The translations under genes were made by a program, and so were the position numbers. 64,000 nucleotides of DNA from Saccoglossus kowalevskii. Its lineage: Eukaryota > Hemichordata > Enteropneusta > Harrimaniidae. The number at the start of each line of letters is the position of its first letter. Positions within the stretch are counted from its first letter, which is position 1. Below the pieces are notes generated by a model. It was not told where the DNA came from and did no database searches. It saw only the letters and a program-made list of their open reading frames with translations. The stretch is from assembly GCF_000003605.2 (NCBI RefSeq), contig NW_003119427.1, positions 416,674-480,673 of the forward strand, written 5' to 3'. This document shows, in pieces, positions 1 to 33,000 of this stretch.

Positions 1-23
1 AGCGTTTGTTGTCCGATTCTCAG

Positions 24-18939
<18,916 letters not shown>

Positions 18940-20958
18940 TAACAAGTTATTGGACGCTGTTTTTTTTTTACACAAGAACCATGGACACAACATATATTAA
19001 TCTAATTCAACATATGGTGGATGTCTCTTTTGAATATTTGAATACGTATTACAGTAATACATTTCTTTTTGATGGGCCTGTCATGATGTATTTCATATAG
19101 TATTTGTTCAAATAATCAATTAATGCGAAGAAACATTTACATATACCATGATAGAGCACAAACTTTTGAATATAAAAACGAACTCAATTTTGCAAGCTAT
19201 AGTTTCCTATTTCATAGCGCACACCATAGCCAGCCACGATTGAAATTGAATACGTAATCTCTATTTGTCTATTTCAAATGATGTGCATTTAATCTCGTTA
19301 TTGGCATTTGAATTTTTGAAAACTGTCAATGTTATTCACAAAATAGGCAGGAATGGGACTAGGCATGCAATACTTTCGAAAAGGTATTTCACTTGCTTGA
19401 TAAGATATGTAAGTTTGAATAATTGCCTGAAATATAATTACATTTTTTTATACAAAATACAGATTGATTTTCCGTAGTATGCTATATATGTATAAGTATT
19501 GAAAGTGCGTTAGTGTACGAGTAACGTATTGTTATTTTTTACTGAATCTACTTTAGAATTCTGACGTTCGTTTAAGCTTTGAAATGTCATGTACAGTACT
19601 TGTATCGACGGTCAGACAAAAGTGACAAATGACTGGATTGAACACGACTGGACACCTGGGCGTTATGATATCATTATTATATCGGCATGTCAAACCCATT
19701 TATCATCTTTGTATGTCATTTGTCACCTACAAACGAACCAACAAAACTATCAATCCAGCCTTTCGTGTTGTTATGCTCACGCGTAGATATTTGGTGGCGT
19801 GTATATAGCATAATCTTTAAAACCTCACGACCTGGCGTAAAGGTCAACACGCACTATATGTCTGTTGAGACTTTGACCTTGAAATCATGACTAAACAAAC
19901 TCTTCATTGATTATTTAGACTTCCAGACGTAAAGCATCGTTTATTACAAAATTGTAGTTTAGGTTGCAGGTGGCCAATCATCCTTAAATATCGCTACATG
20001 ATTTTGTACAATTCACAGTATCGCTTAAGTATTTTATTCGACATACTATATCTATATAATAGATTAGTATCTGAAAACCTTTACCCTGTGTATATCACTG
20101 AGCCGAAATAACAAATATAAAATCCAGCGTAAATATGTGGATTTAATAAAAATCATGTACATATATTGTCATATGTAATTATAATTATATATAAAACCAA
20201 TGTTTGTGTATGTCTGCGAAATGAAATCGCAAAGTATCTTGAACTCATGGAAAAACGAATGAGATATGACACCACTTGTACTAAAAATCGTAGAATTATG
20301 GTATAACTTGATGATGGCGTACAATCGTATGCTATGTACTAAGACATGTGTTTTGTCTTTCTAAGAGTGAAATCTGATTGAGAATAAACCTGGCGATACT
20401 CAACTGCATTCAAACTCTAGTTTGGTTGTTTACTTACAAGAGAACGTCAGATCGAATTTATCATTTTGACCCCTAAATAGATGTGTAGTAGTATTTGTTC
20501 TTTATGTCTTCTTCGCCACTGTCCTCGATTCCAACTGTGTTTACAATGTGCCATTAATATAAACAGGGGTATTCGTTATTATGAGGTGCGTTTGATTCCA
20601 CCCCCTCTGCGGTGGCATACCCCGTTTATAGAGTATACCACATTCGTCGCAGATTTTCAGGAAAATACCAAGCCAATACCAAATGTTACAGCGACCGTAT
20701 CAAATAACCAAATTGGATGCAGAATAAAAGGTACTCGTAATTTAAAAAAAATGGTATGATCCACCGACGCCGAATCAGCGTTGATAATCGTATCCATTTT
20801 ATCTTGCCCTGTTTTTTGGTAACCATAGATATTGAGTCCACGATAGGTGGTGCCACCAGTTTTCAGCCCCTCTGTCGTGATCTCGCCGATCTACGCACCA
20901 CACACCACTTTCAATAACATTGAGGATATAGGGAAAGTGTATCACCCTTTGCCTCGAT
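18940..20958. other. Intergenic region A-B: 3' UTR of A and upstream region of B
   Basis: AT-rich and without coding signals. A possible poly(A) signal for gene A is AATAAA at 20383-20388. No convincing TATA box was seen within 100 bases of the gene B start codon. Confidence 0.5.
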
Positions 20959-21001
20959 ATGAAGACGTTTTGGATGATTCTTCTGCTCTGTGGTTTTGCA
21001 G
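20959..21001 (+). CDS. Gene B exon 1: start codon and signal peptide
   Basis: ATG opens [14 protein letters not shown], a lysine followed by a hydrophobic core ending in small residues, and then a good donor (G|GTAAGA) in phase 1. The next recognised exon (28179) starts with AG in phase 1 and continues EWHNATAHE, which contains an NAT glycosylation sequon. The start was chosen because the phase fits and the whole gene then totals an exact multiple of three. The intron to exon 2 is 7.2 kb and includes an assembly gap, so a small missed exon cannot be ruled out. Confidence 0.72.
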
Positions 21002-24000
21002 GTAAGATTGTTTCTGCTTCGTCGCCTTGTATAAATACAAATATCATGAACGAGATAACACATATACTAAAACATTATCGATGGTGGATGTTGTGGGCTC
21101 TTATTTAAAGAGACAATGTAAGTAAATATCAGCAAACATAAAAGTAATCATTCGATAAAATATTGGAAACAATTGTTTGTAATTACCTGTACGAATATGT
21201 AAATCAGAAACGCATACGCATATTATTTTTTTCAATTTATTTTGATACTTACTTTAATGTTTTATCAAGGTGTTATATCGATTTAAATTATTCAAACGCA
21301 CTAAAAATCACATTGCCTCTTTAATACTCGTTTTTGTTATAAAAGTAAGAATTTACTCGTAACAGGTTAGGTTTAGGATTTCCGCAAGGCGCGACGCATG
21401 CGCAGTTCGAACAATAATCAAATGTATGGTTATTGTTATACTGTGTTAATATGTACAACCATTTTGTAATCCTAACTGGACATTTGTCCTATTTGTTCAT
21501 TCACTTTCTCCAATGGTACAAACATTTCCAGGGAACAATGCCAGAATGTTCTCTTCTATCACAGGGACTATAATCAACTGTACACAGTCCCTATGAGCAT
21601 GGGGGGGGGGTGTATCGGTTGGTACCAAGTGTAAGAAAGATAGCTCCAGCTAGCTCATATTTTTTGAACTTGAAAAAACAGACGAACAGAATGAAAAATA
21701 AAATCTATAAAAAAAATACCAGCTTGAAGAATATTAGTTGCTCTCTGTAATTTCGTCAAAGCCTTACCTATATTTTAACGATATCTGCAGAATAAGTCAA
21801 GAAACCTACCCAAATTGACTCCATTTATGAATAATTAACGGTCGCTCCGAAAGCACTGTACAGTTGGAGGCGTGGCCTGTTCAGAAATTGTCAACAACCA
21901 ATCATAAGACTGGTTAAGAACCACACCGAGTTGACGACTCGATTAGCCTCGCCCAACTGGCTCATAATTAATTAATTAATAAATAAACTTATTAGCTCAC
22001 TGTTACACCGTACGTTGAGGGAGCATCATATTATGAGTATTGTGCTCAATGGAACTAGTAATCGCGTACCGAAGTATCGCAACACAATTTCTAGCAATTG
22101 CACGCATTTACAACCTCTCCCATTCTTGTTTTCAATTCTTTGTCGATGGAAATATATTTCAATTTACGTTTGAACATGCCTGGGCCAATCAGATGTTATC
22201 GAACGTCAAGCAAGCACACTAAGGTGTGTTATTGCGTTGTTATCGTTATATATCTGTTGGGTGTTAGCAGTGACATCTCTTCACATTCTCTGTGTATTTA
22301 ATCATCGTATAATTTTGAAAATCTACTTTGAAATGCACATGATCCCGTAGACGTTTAGATTCAAAATAATTGAGAATACTAAACGAAATTCAAAATAACA
22401 TGCATTATTATGCACTCAAACATTTTAAAATCAATCAATCAATCAATCAATCAATTAATTTAAGATGCAGTGAGAATGATATGCGCTCATTCACTTTTCA
22501 GATTGACAGAAGGGAAGTAATAACTATTCATTTCTATTTTATATGTATTTTAGCAAGTGACTTGATAAACTAATGATTCTTTTATAAAATATACGAACTC
22601 ACTAAAGCAATGTAATATTTTATATTTTACAAAAAGGAATGAAATTTCCCATTTATTATACCTGATTTTCATTGCTCGTAAATCCTCATTTTATATGCAT
22701 TGTACAGATGAAAAACTGATAAGAGTTACAATAGTAGTGTTTTTGAAAACCGAAACACTGAAAGTATCAAATGCAATATCCAGTCAGAGACAGTATACTA
22801 TTTGTGTTTTCCGATCAGTTGTCTCGGGTACTAAAGCTCGTTTGACATGTACTCGTTACCAGTTCATTAAGTTCTTCGACATGTTCGGATCCGCCGCGTA
22901 AATGTTTGCCTAATATTACAATAGCCATAATACGACCATGGAGCCGCGAAACCACGGCATGTTTTGTGACTCAGGTCCCCAACTGAATTTCGCCGTGGTC
23001 GAAATATATGACAAAATGTAACTGGGAATTAGTCCGATCAATTTGTATTTTTTAGAGCCACGCTCTCCGAGACCAAGCAATGGAATTTTGTATTCTATTT
23101 TTAACTTTTGTTTGTAATTTGTTTCCAATATTTTTTCAATTTTGTTTCGTATGACAATTTATTTTAAGGCTGTGTGGCTGCGACGTATACGCACAATTTT
23201 GTCTTGAGAAGTCACTCTCCCGAGAATTTGGCTGAAATTCAAATTCTTATTAAGACAATTCATTTTTGAAGTTTGTTTACAAAGGCTCCATTACAAAGCC
23301 AACAAATAAGCTGACATCGAGTAGCACACTTGTCATTCGTGATGTTTAGCTTGCCAACGTCAGACTGACCCACTTATACGAGTGTGAAGACTGCGTTCGG
23401 TTCGATTCGCGTTAAATTCGCGTTCGATTCACGTACGATTGAAACGTCCACTGAAATACCCATAATTGATATATATAGCAATTTCAGCTAACTAAACAAT
23501 ATTTTTGAGCGGGAAAAATAGAGATCAATTTAGTAACACTTTCATAGTGCGCATGACAGTTCCTTGACGCGTCTGCGAATGCACAGGAGGTCAAAGAACA
23601 ATGATTATAAATAAAAACATCATCAACGTCCTTGTTTCAAAGATTTTATTTGTTTTTGAATTGAGTGGTGATAATTTATAAGACTATATAATTTTTTACA
23701 TAAGATTCATTTTCTTTAAACATATTTATGCGTTTCTCGTATGTTTCTAGGTCTATTTTATACTTGTTTGAGCCCACGTGCCTTCCGATGTGAGCGAGAC
23801 TGTAGGACTATTTATAACCATGATTTTCTCCAAAAAGAATAGTTTGATCCCCATTTTCCTACACAAAATATGCCATATATAAACTTTTGTGTAAATTATA
23901 GATATTTCAATTTGTAAGTCAATCGAACGCGAAACGAACGTGAATCGAACGCGAATTGAACGTGAATCGAACCGAACGCTGTTTCACACTTGTCCCACTT

Positions 24001-27000
24001 ATTTATTATAACGGGGCATAACTGGTGACTAATTTCTTCCTGTAATGGATGATATTTTTTTCTATTGGGATAGCTAGAATCGATCGGAAAAGTATGAAGA
24101 CAAAAAGCTCAATATAAATCAAATAGAAGTGAACAACAATAAATGTCCAAAACTGAATTGAATAGAGCGAGATGGGAACCCGCACATAAGGCAACGGGCT
24201 AACAAGAGCGGCGTATTTCGAAGAGTGGACCACACGATGTCCCTTGTTGTGTGCATTGCATGTGGGGTAAAATGTAGCTCAACTCATTGAAAACAAGTAA
24301 CGACGAATTTAAACGCTAAATGTATATTTCTCGGGAATTCCACAAAGCTATGCCAAATTTACCCACGGAGACATGAACCGAATCGATAAAACTAATGTAC
24401 CCCACCACAGAATGGATTGACCCAGGGAATAGAGAGTTGCCGAGTACACATAGCTAGACCATCAAAATCACATATTGTTCGCGAAAATCCACTCCATGTT
24501 ATATACATTAATATTCATCAAATAAACCACAATTTATATCTAAGATGATCTTGTATGAACTTTATCGCGCGCAAAGTGATAGCATTATCAGCGTACCAGA
24601 CACAATGGCCATTCTGTAATCTGAATTATGTTCCATTTTAACCTTTGATTTAGAACGATGAGCGATGTTTACAAAAAAGAAGTCAACGCGAAGCTACTTG
24701 CAACACTATGCGTGATTGGCTACCCGACTTTAAAATCTGACAGTCAGACCAATCAGAGCACAGTTATTATATATTTATATCAACTAACTGTAAATATCAA
24801 AATATAATTAAGATGGCCTTCATTATTAGCCCTGAAGGGCATGGCATATAGAAATATATATATATATATTGAGGTTGGTGGCTCCAAGATCATTGTAATA
24901 CAATCTTGTTTAATCCACGGTTTTTTTTTACGCTGATGAGATTCATTCTAACGACCATTTAGGTATCAGAAAATGGTCTATAATAGAATGGAATGTACAA
25001 GCACATTTGCCAGTCCGAGGATGAGAGCACGCGCTCCAGGCAATACATTGATACCACAAATAAACTGATGTATTTTTAATCGCCTGTTTGACCCTGGCAA
25101 CACCTTATAATTAGATGAATATAATGATATCAATTGAATTCGTCTTTTAATTTTGGACATCAGAAATGAATTAAACATGAGCCCGTCAGAAAAGTACATC
25201 ATCACCTGTTTGTCTACAGTTTGACAAAGATAACAACACACATATTTCTGTTGTTGGCCATGGTACTTCGAAGTATTGTTTTTCTTCAGGACTGTTCACA
25301 TCATTAATTTTATCTCATCTCTTAATCGTTTTACAACCTAACGAGATAAAGGAACTGGTCAATAATTATGGTATGTACTCCATTTGAGTGACTAAATTTA
25401 ACGAGGCAAAACATATTTTAAGCCATATGCTTATCTTACACATGATCCTGGATAAAAAAGGAATAAGAAAGAATTATAATACAAAAAATACAATGAATTC
25501 AATGTGTGTATGCAATTTTGAAGCCATGGTTCTCAGCGCAAGAAAGAATTGGATGGCAATATTGAAGTATGAATTACAGTTTTGCTATGAAAACACTCGT
25601 CAGCTACATTACACAGCCCAGGAAGCAATGGCTACACCGGGAGCAATATAAATATATGCTAGCAAAACAGTGTCTTATACTGAAATATTGCCGTTCCATT
25701 AATTCTTACTTGCGTTCACAGTAATGGTATTACATTTCAAACTTGGAGAACTGAAAGCAATCTATAAATAACCTTTAATAATAATTTTCCTGGTGTTAGA
25801 TATAATTTCGAGGGGACATCATAAATCTTGTACTTCAGATACACCACACTGACAAGTTTGAACATTTATAATTTAGGGCTGTTCCATCCATAAAGACCAT
25901 TATCGATATGCGATAATCAACTCATGGCAGACATCCGCTTGACAGATGTTTTCAGTTCGCCATATAATTCCATGCCTATTGCTCTATTGTTCTATACTGC
26001 TGAAACCACTGAACTGTTTTTTCAGCCTCTGAGTCGCCCCTACTGCGCAACTGCCAGGCCTGATGAATCGGTTGGCTGTCACGCAACTAATCACTGGCTG
26101 TCATCCAACTTTTCAAACGAAAAGTCGACGCGCCAAAAAAATAAGTGTAAACCACGCCCTCCAACGTCACGAAGTTACGCCCATTGACCCGACATGACCT
26201 CCGAATTCAACCAATCAAATACTATAGCGCGTATTTCTATAATCAGTCGTCCGAGACTTTTTTCTCGATGTCATCACGGCGAGTTACGGCAACAGTCCTT
26301 CAAGAGAAAGTCAACTGGAATTGTGGTTAAGTGGCATTGATGTTGAACTCCTAAAGTATGTATCGATGAGGACTGAGGACACTGAGGACGGCCGGATATA
26401 CAAGTGTTCGGGCGCTGGCTCGGATAACTGAGGATGATATTTATGATTTCTTACCAAAAATACCACCGGGACACAGACGTCTAATTTTGCACGAAGCGGC
26501 AAAGCTGAGAACTCCACTGAAAGCAGACAAGCCAACCCTAGCTGTCGATAAACGTGTAACGTTAAACTCATCTCCAAAGGTTATTATTCGTAAGCAGAAT
26601 GTTGAACTTTCTGAGACTCATAGTAATTTTACCAGTAGCAAGAAATCAAAACGTCGCATTGACGATACTGAGCGAGATCAAGTTAGAGAAAATCGGCGAA
26701 CTGCCAGGCAAAAGACACAAAGTAGNNNNNNNNNNNNNNNNNNNNNNNNNNNNNNNNNNNNNNNNNNNNNNNNNNNNNNNNNNNNNNNNNNNNNNNNNNN
26801 NNNNNNNNNNNNNNNNNNNNNNNNNNNNNNNNNNNNNNNNNNNNNNNNNNNNNNNNNNNNNNNNNNNNNNNNNNNNNNNNNNNNNNNNNNNNNNNNNNNN
26901 NNNNNNNNNNNNNNNNNNNNNNNNNNNNNNNNNNNNNNNNNNNNNNNNNNNNNNNNNNNNNNNNNNNNNNNNNNNNNNNNNNNNNNNNNNNNNNNNNNNN

Positions 27001-30000
27001 NNNNNNNNNNNNNNNNNNNNNNNNNNNNNNNNNNNNNNNNNNNNNNNNNNNNNNNNNNNNNNNNNNNNNNNNNNNNNNNNNNNNNNNNNNNNNNNNNNNN
27101 NNNNNNNNNNNNNNNNNNNNNNNNNNNNNNNNNNNNNNNNNNNNNNNNNNNNNNNNNNNNNNNNNNNNNNNNNNNNNNNNNNNNNNNNNNNNNNNNNNNN
27201 NNNNNNNNNNNNNNNNNNNNNNNNNNNNNNNNNNNNNNNNNNNNNNNNNNNNNNNNNNNNNNNNNNNNNNNNNNNNNNNNNNNNNNNNNNNNNNNNNNNN
27301 NNNNNNNNNNNNNNNNNNNNNNNNNNNNNNNNNNNNNNNNNNNNNNNNNNNNNNNNNNNNNNNNNNNNNNNNNNNNNNNNNNNNNNNNNNNNNNNNNNNN
27401 NNNNNNNNNNNNNNNNNNNNNNNNNNNNNNNNNNNNNNNNNNNNNNNNNNNNNNNNNNNNNNNNNNNNNNNNNNNNNNNNNNNNNACCTTTAGTACTTCT
27501 GATCATTTCTGTTCTAAAAAAACACTAAACTCACCATGCAACGCAATGCAATGTAATAAACATCGAGAATGAAAGTTTGCGCTCGACTGTTCCGCGTATT
27601 TGATTGGTTGAATTAGGAGGTCATGTCGGGTCATTGGGCGTAACTTCGTGACGTTGGAGGGCGTGGTTTACACTTATTTTTTTTGGCGCGTCGACTTTTC
27701 GTTTGAAAAGTTGGATGACAGCCAGTGATTAGTTGCGTGACAGCCAACCGATTCATCAGGCCTGGCAGTTGCGCAGTAGGGGCGACTCAGAGGCTGAAAA
27801 AACAGTTCAGTGGTTTCAGCAGTAATTGCTGCTTCGTGATTGGGATTCATATATTACAACATGGAATACAACATGTCGTAAATCGGACATCACAAACACC
27901 TTATATAGCTCCAAATAAACCCACTAAGTTACGATTGATATCAGCACAAATCTGACCATCATTGCATCGCTTGTACAGCAGGTGGACCATCTATATCTCT
28001 AGGGGGCGCTCCAAAATAACATCAACAATAAACACAAATAACAATATAATCAATATAGAGGTAAAAGTGACTGATCCCTGTTATTGGTATGAATCCCTGT
28101 AACTCAAATATATATACTGATAAGATTTCAGTGTCTGATTTGCGGATAATGTGAAATATTGGCACAATTTTCTTTCAGAGTGGCATAATGCGACTGCGCA
28201 TGAGTGTGATTGCGATTTTGAAGTTGATTGGTGTTGCTGGAGCAACGATGACGACAACGACAGAGACTGGGAGAGAGATACAGGATCACAGGGAGTAACA
28301 AACTCTGGTCCACCCGCCGACCACACGACTGGGTCACAAGACGGTAAGATTTAAACTCTCTTCAAAGAATGCAACTTAAAATCTCTCTTCAACTCTATGC
28401 AAAAAAGTGTTTTTGAGGATGTTTACGGTTCTTGTACTGGATGCTGTTATGGCGCCATTCTGATTAAATGAATTTAGAGAGTACATCTGGGTCTAATATG
28501 AACAAAAACGTTTCATTATGTTTCCTATGTCTTTGTTTATTGAGGTTTCCAAACGATCACGATCACCGGGCAAGCATTGAGCAAGAATACGCCACTTATT
28601 ATATCATTTCAACTGAGTCTACAATTGTAACTATGTTGTATGCCGTTGTCGTCAATTCCATTTCAACATTGAACCTCTTAAGCGAACATACCCCTTCGTA
28701 ATGGAGTGAGACACGACTTCATTATTCTGCTAAAAACTTGAACATGGAACTATGTGGTCTCGCACCGGAAGACGATTCATTGCCGACATATTCAAAGTGA
28801 ATCGTCTTCTGAATTTCAGGCAAATACACATAGTTCCATATTCGAGACGTTATAACAAAATCGTTTTAGCATGTTTTTCGTGGATAAGATTAAGAAAATC
28901 AATCAAGGACTAAATCTAAATTTATTGAATGGAAATCGTTTTAACGAACTGCACAAGTTCTCTGGTGATGAAATGGAATGTTTTGAACCAGCCATGGAGG
29001 ATGAAATAATTAAAATTATAAAAAAATCGTCGTCGGCTTCGCGTGATTTGGACTGTTTACCCACTAATATATTAAAAGAGGAAAAGATCCTTTCTATCCT
29101 GGTTTCATCTATAACAGATATCATAAATGAATCACTTCGCACTGGAAGTGTTCCTGAGAAAATGAAATGTGCGCTGATTAAACAACATTTAGAGAATTAT
29201 TCGTTGTATGAAGAGTTTCAATCAGCGTATCGGACCGCACATGGCACTGAAACGGCTCTTTTGCGGGTCGCTAACGATGTACTATGCAGTATTGATAATT
29301 CTAAGTATTCAGTTGCTCTCGTACCTTTGGATCTTTCAGCCGCTTTTGATACTGTGAATCACAGGATTCTCATCGATAGGTTGATATCAAATTTTAGTTT
29401 AAATGTTCTCATCATTAAATGATTTGAGTCGTATTTGAGTAACCGCATTCAAAAAGTGAAAATTGGAAATGTATTTTCTGATATGACGTATATATTAGAA
29501 ACCGGTGTTCCACAGGGCTCCGTTTTAGGGCCATTATTGTTCCCAATGTACATGCGTCCATTGGGCGAGTTATTGCAACGTCACGGCGTAGAATGTCATT
29601 TCTACGCCGATGACACACAGATTTATTTATCGGTTTCTGAAGATGATCAAATTCGCGCCCGGGTGATACTTCAAACATGTATTCAAGATGTTAGCGATTG
29701 GATGTCTTGTAATTTCCTACTTTTGAATGTGTCGAAAACTGAATTTGTGTCCATGTCGTCTCGGAGTTTCTCACAAGACTCATGTCCTTTGTCTAGTATC
29801 GCAATTGGTGTAGAATTGGTTAGTGCTTCGTCAAGTGCTAACAACTTAGGTGTCTTGTTTAATTCGCAGCTATCTATCGAAACACACATTTCTACTATTT
29901 GTAGATCTGGATATTTCCATCTAAGAAATATTAATCGTATTCGTAAATCATTATCCCAATCTGATACTGAAAAGTTGGTACATGCTTTCATATCTTCTCG

Positions 30001-33000
30001 CTTCAGCTGTAATTCATTATTGTCTGGTCTCCCTGTAACTAAGATAAAACCTCTTATTCGTGTACAAAATGCAGCAGCACGCCTTGTCACTCGTGCTCGA
30101 AAATATGGCCACATTACAGACATTTGTATTAAACTTCATTGGTTACCAGTTGTACAAAGAATCAATTTCAAATTACTTTTACTTGTGTATAAATCTTTGT
30201 ATGGTTTTGCCCCAAATTATCTATGTGAATTAATCGAATTTTATGTACCGAGTCGTAGTTTAAGATCTGAATCGAAGTCAGATGAGTAGTGAAAAGTAAA
30301 AGTTGTTATACAAAGACCGTGCTTTTGAAAATTTAGGTCCTAAACTTTTTAATGAATTACCTCTGTCTGTTCGTTCTAGTCCTTCAGTAGACCAGACTGA
30401 AAACGCACTTATTTAAATGTGCTTTTAATATTTGACTGATTGTTAATTGTATCAGCGCCTTTGATCTTCATATGTTGGAATTGTTGGAATAGATTTTCGG
30501 CTTCATTTCCGCATTATATGAATATTGTACAATTTGTCCTTTTTGATCAAAACATGCAATTTTTTTTCATGAAATATAAATTCAAGTTTCTACCTGTAAT
30601 GAATATCATTGTCATTGCTGTAGCTGCATTTAAGAAATCGCATCGGAAGATTATTATTCAAAAGTTCATGAGCGTAAATGAGCTTTACAAACGAAAACGT
30701 TATTTTCACTTACAATACTTTAACAATATTTACAGCGTTGGTTTGGTTGACTACTTTTATTGGTTACAACTGAAATACTGAAATTTGTCTTTAAACCCGT
30801 AATGTTTTCAAATGTATCGTGCGGTTACCCCGAACAGCTCTTCTTTTGTCCATTTCTGATGTGTTCCAGAAAATGTAAAAAAATAACCACTTCAATCTTC
30901 AAAACCGTCCAAAAATGCGGCTTTCCACACATTTAGATTATGACATATGACAATGTCGCTCCATGGTTGGCAGTATTTTCAGTTTGACCTGGATTATAGA
31001 TGATTTCCGCTTTGAAGCCACTGTAAATGTCTTCGCAATTCAAAATCAAGACACGAATTAAGTGATCTATTATAATGACTGAAATATCATATTCACATTA
31101 TAGGATATTACGCGTACGTTCGACAGATATCCCAACTCTTACCAAACAGTTTTGCCAGACTAGAAAGCCCAACACTCAGTGGTGAATACTGTCTTGGATT
31201 CTGGTTTCACATGTATGGTAGCATATTGGGATCACTGGAGGTCAAAATCGAGACAACAAGTAAGTATAAAATCGTCGTGAACAATTTCTTGCACTGTTAG
31301 TAGCGCTATCTTCAGTTACTTTGAAATTTGTGTAGAATTTAAGGACCTTTTTATGACATTTACATATGAAATCTTTTAGATAGGCAATGTATTTTAGACT
31401 TAATTTAATCAATATATATGGTGAAAACGAAATAAAATATAATAGTGAAAATAAAATAAATTATAATAAAATATATGAAAATAGAAAATTACACGCCGTA
31501 CAACTAATTTTGGTACTGTAAAATGACTAATTTTCACTGGGTTTAAATTTCACTGATTTACCATTTCAGGCATATTCAGTGGGTTTTAAATTCACGGTTT
31601 CGTCATTTAGATAATGTGTTCTATGCTAAATTTTACATATTCACTGTGTTTTAATTTAGCGCATTTTTCAGTCAGCGAAATAAGCTAAATTAAAACCCAG
31701 TGAATAATTAACCCCTTTACAGTAATTAAATATTGCATACAGTCAACCATTCTTACATTTCGACGATGAACCATTGCGCAAATGTCATGGCAACAGTTTA
31801 TATCAACCTTGATAATCCAAATCGACATCCAAAGAACGATGTCACACATACAATTTCATCTCAAACTGTGGCTAACAAATCAAATACTTAATTAATAACA
31901 GTGAGTTTGATCAGAGGTACATTACTTGGGGTTTGCAACTACGGTGACATGATACCAAGATCCCGTTCCAATCTCGCTTTCGCATAAGCGTTCCAACTTA
32001 GAAAAATTCGAATGCGCATGCCCGAGGTAACTAGGTTACTGGGATGTCCAGGTGGATCAAAATAGCTGCTCACGATATGACGGATTACGATAACTATATT
32101 TTCTGTACATTTTTTATGTATTACATTTTTTTCACTATGAATGTGGTAATACATGTGGTATAATGTTTTATTACAAACCGTCTTTGTCATGTCAGAAGGT
32201 CGTAGCATCAGTCTCGCTATCTACGAGATGAGACTTGAATGGGATCTTGACATGATGTCACCATACAGTACTATGCGCGTTGCAAACCCCAAGTAATGTA
32301 CCTCTGGTTTGATACACTCTCTTTTTGCAGGGTCGACAACCATATTTCACCGGGAAGGTGGTTTATCCGCTGAATGGCTTTACGCACAAGTACGAACCGG
32401 TGAAACAAGAGACTACAAGATCGTTTTCGAAGTTACTGGTGGCTTACTAAATGTAGGTTCTATAGCGCTGGATGATGTTATGTTATACAGCGGCAGCTGT
32501 CCCCCACGTGGTAAGAAGTAATATATATCGTCTCACACAGTCTTCGTATTACTGCATACATTCAATGCGTGCATGTTCGTACTTTTGTAAAGATCTAAGC
32601 TTTAAATTTATTATTTTGTTTATTTTAATATACAACATGCAAACACTGATTAAATGATAAACCGACCATGGAATATGCTCATGATGATAAAACAAATAAC
32701 GTTGACCATTCCTGAAAATGAGATAAAAGTCTATGATGTTTTTGTGGGAATTCGATCTTTTGACGTTGTTCGTTAAACATTCAGTTTTAGTATTATTATT
32801 ATTTATTATCTGTTTAGAAAAATGCGGTTTTGAGTCGTCGGACTGGTGTGGTTATGAAAATGACCCAAAAAATGATTTTGATTGGACAGATACGAAGGCT
32901 TCTGATCATCACTCAGGACTGGGCTATGACGTCACAACGGGGACGGGAGAAGGTAAAGTTTAACAATGAATACACTGAACGATTAACAATGTATAACTTG

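Larger units (their letters stand above)
25997..27822 (+). mobile_element. DNA transposon with about 228-bp terminal inverted repeats and TA target
   Basis: The left arm (25997-26224) and right arm (27595-27822) are near-perfect reverse complements beginning CTGCTGAAACCACTGAAC, each flanked by TA. The interior is cut by a 760-base assembly gap. Left of the gap lies a coding piece with [19 protein letters not shown] (about 26430-26490), resembling the end of a SAM-type helical domain, followed by a basic stretch (KKSKRR...ENRRTARQ). TA targets and arms of this length fit the Tc1/mariner superfamily, but the interior was not recognised as a transposase, so the superfamily is open. Confidence 0.8.
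21002..28178. other. 7.2-kb first intron of gene B
   Basis: It holds an (AATC)n microsatellite at 22430-22455, a fold-back element (23377-23993), a TA-dinucleotide run near 24857-24867, and a DNA transposon with an assembly gap (25997-27822). Stretches 21002-22430, 22456-23376, 23994-25994 and 27825-28178 show no gene or clear repeat. Confidence 0.6.

Noticed and set aside
26487-27572. Apparent 361-residue open frame across the gap
   Set aside because: Most of it is N. Only the left part has sequence and it belongs to the transposon.
29683-30123. 146-codon frame on the minus strand
   Set aside because: It is the shadow of the LINE reverse-transcriptase frame on the opposite strand.
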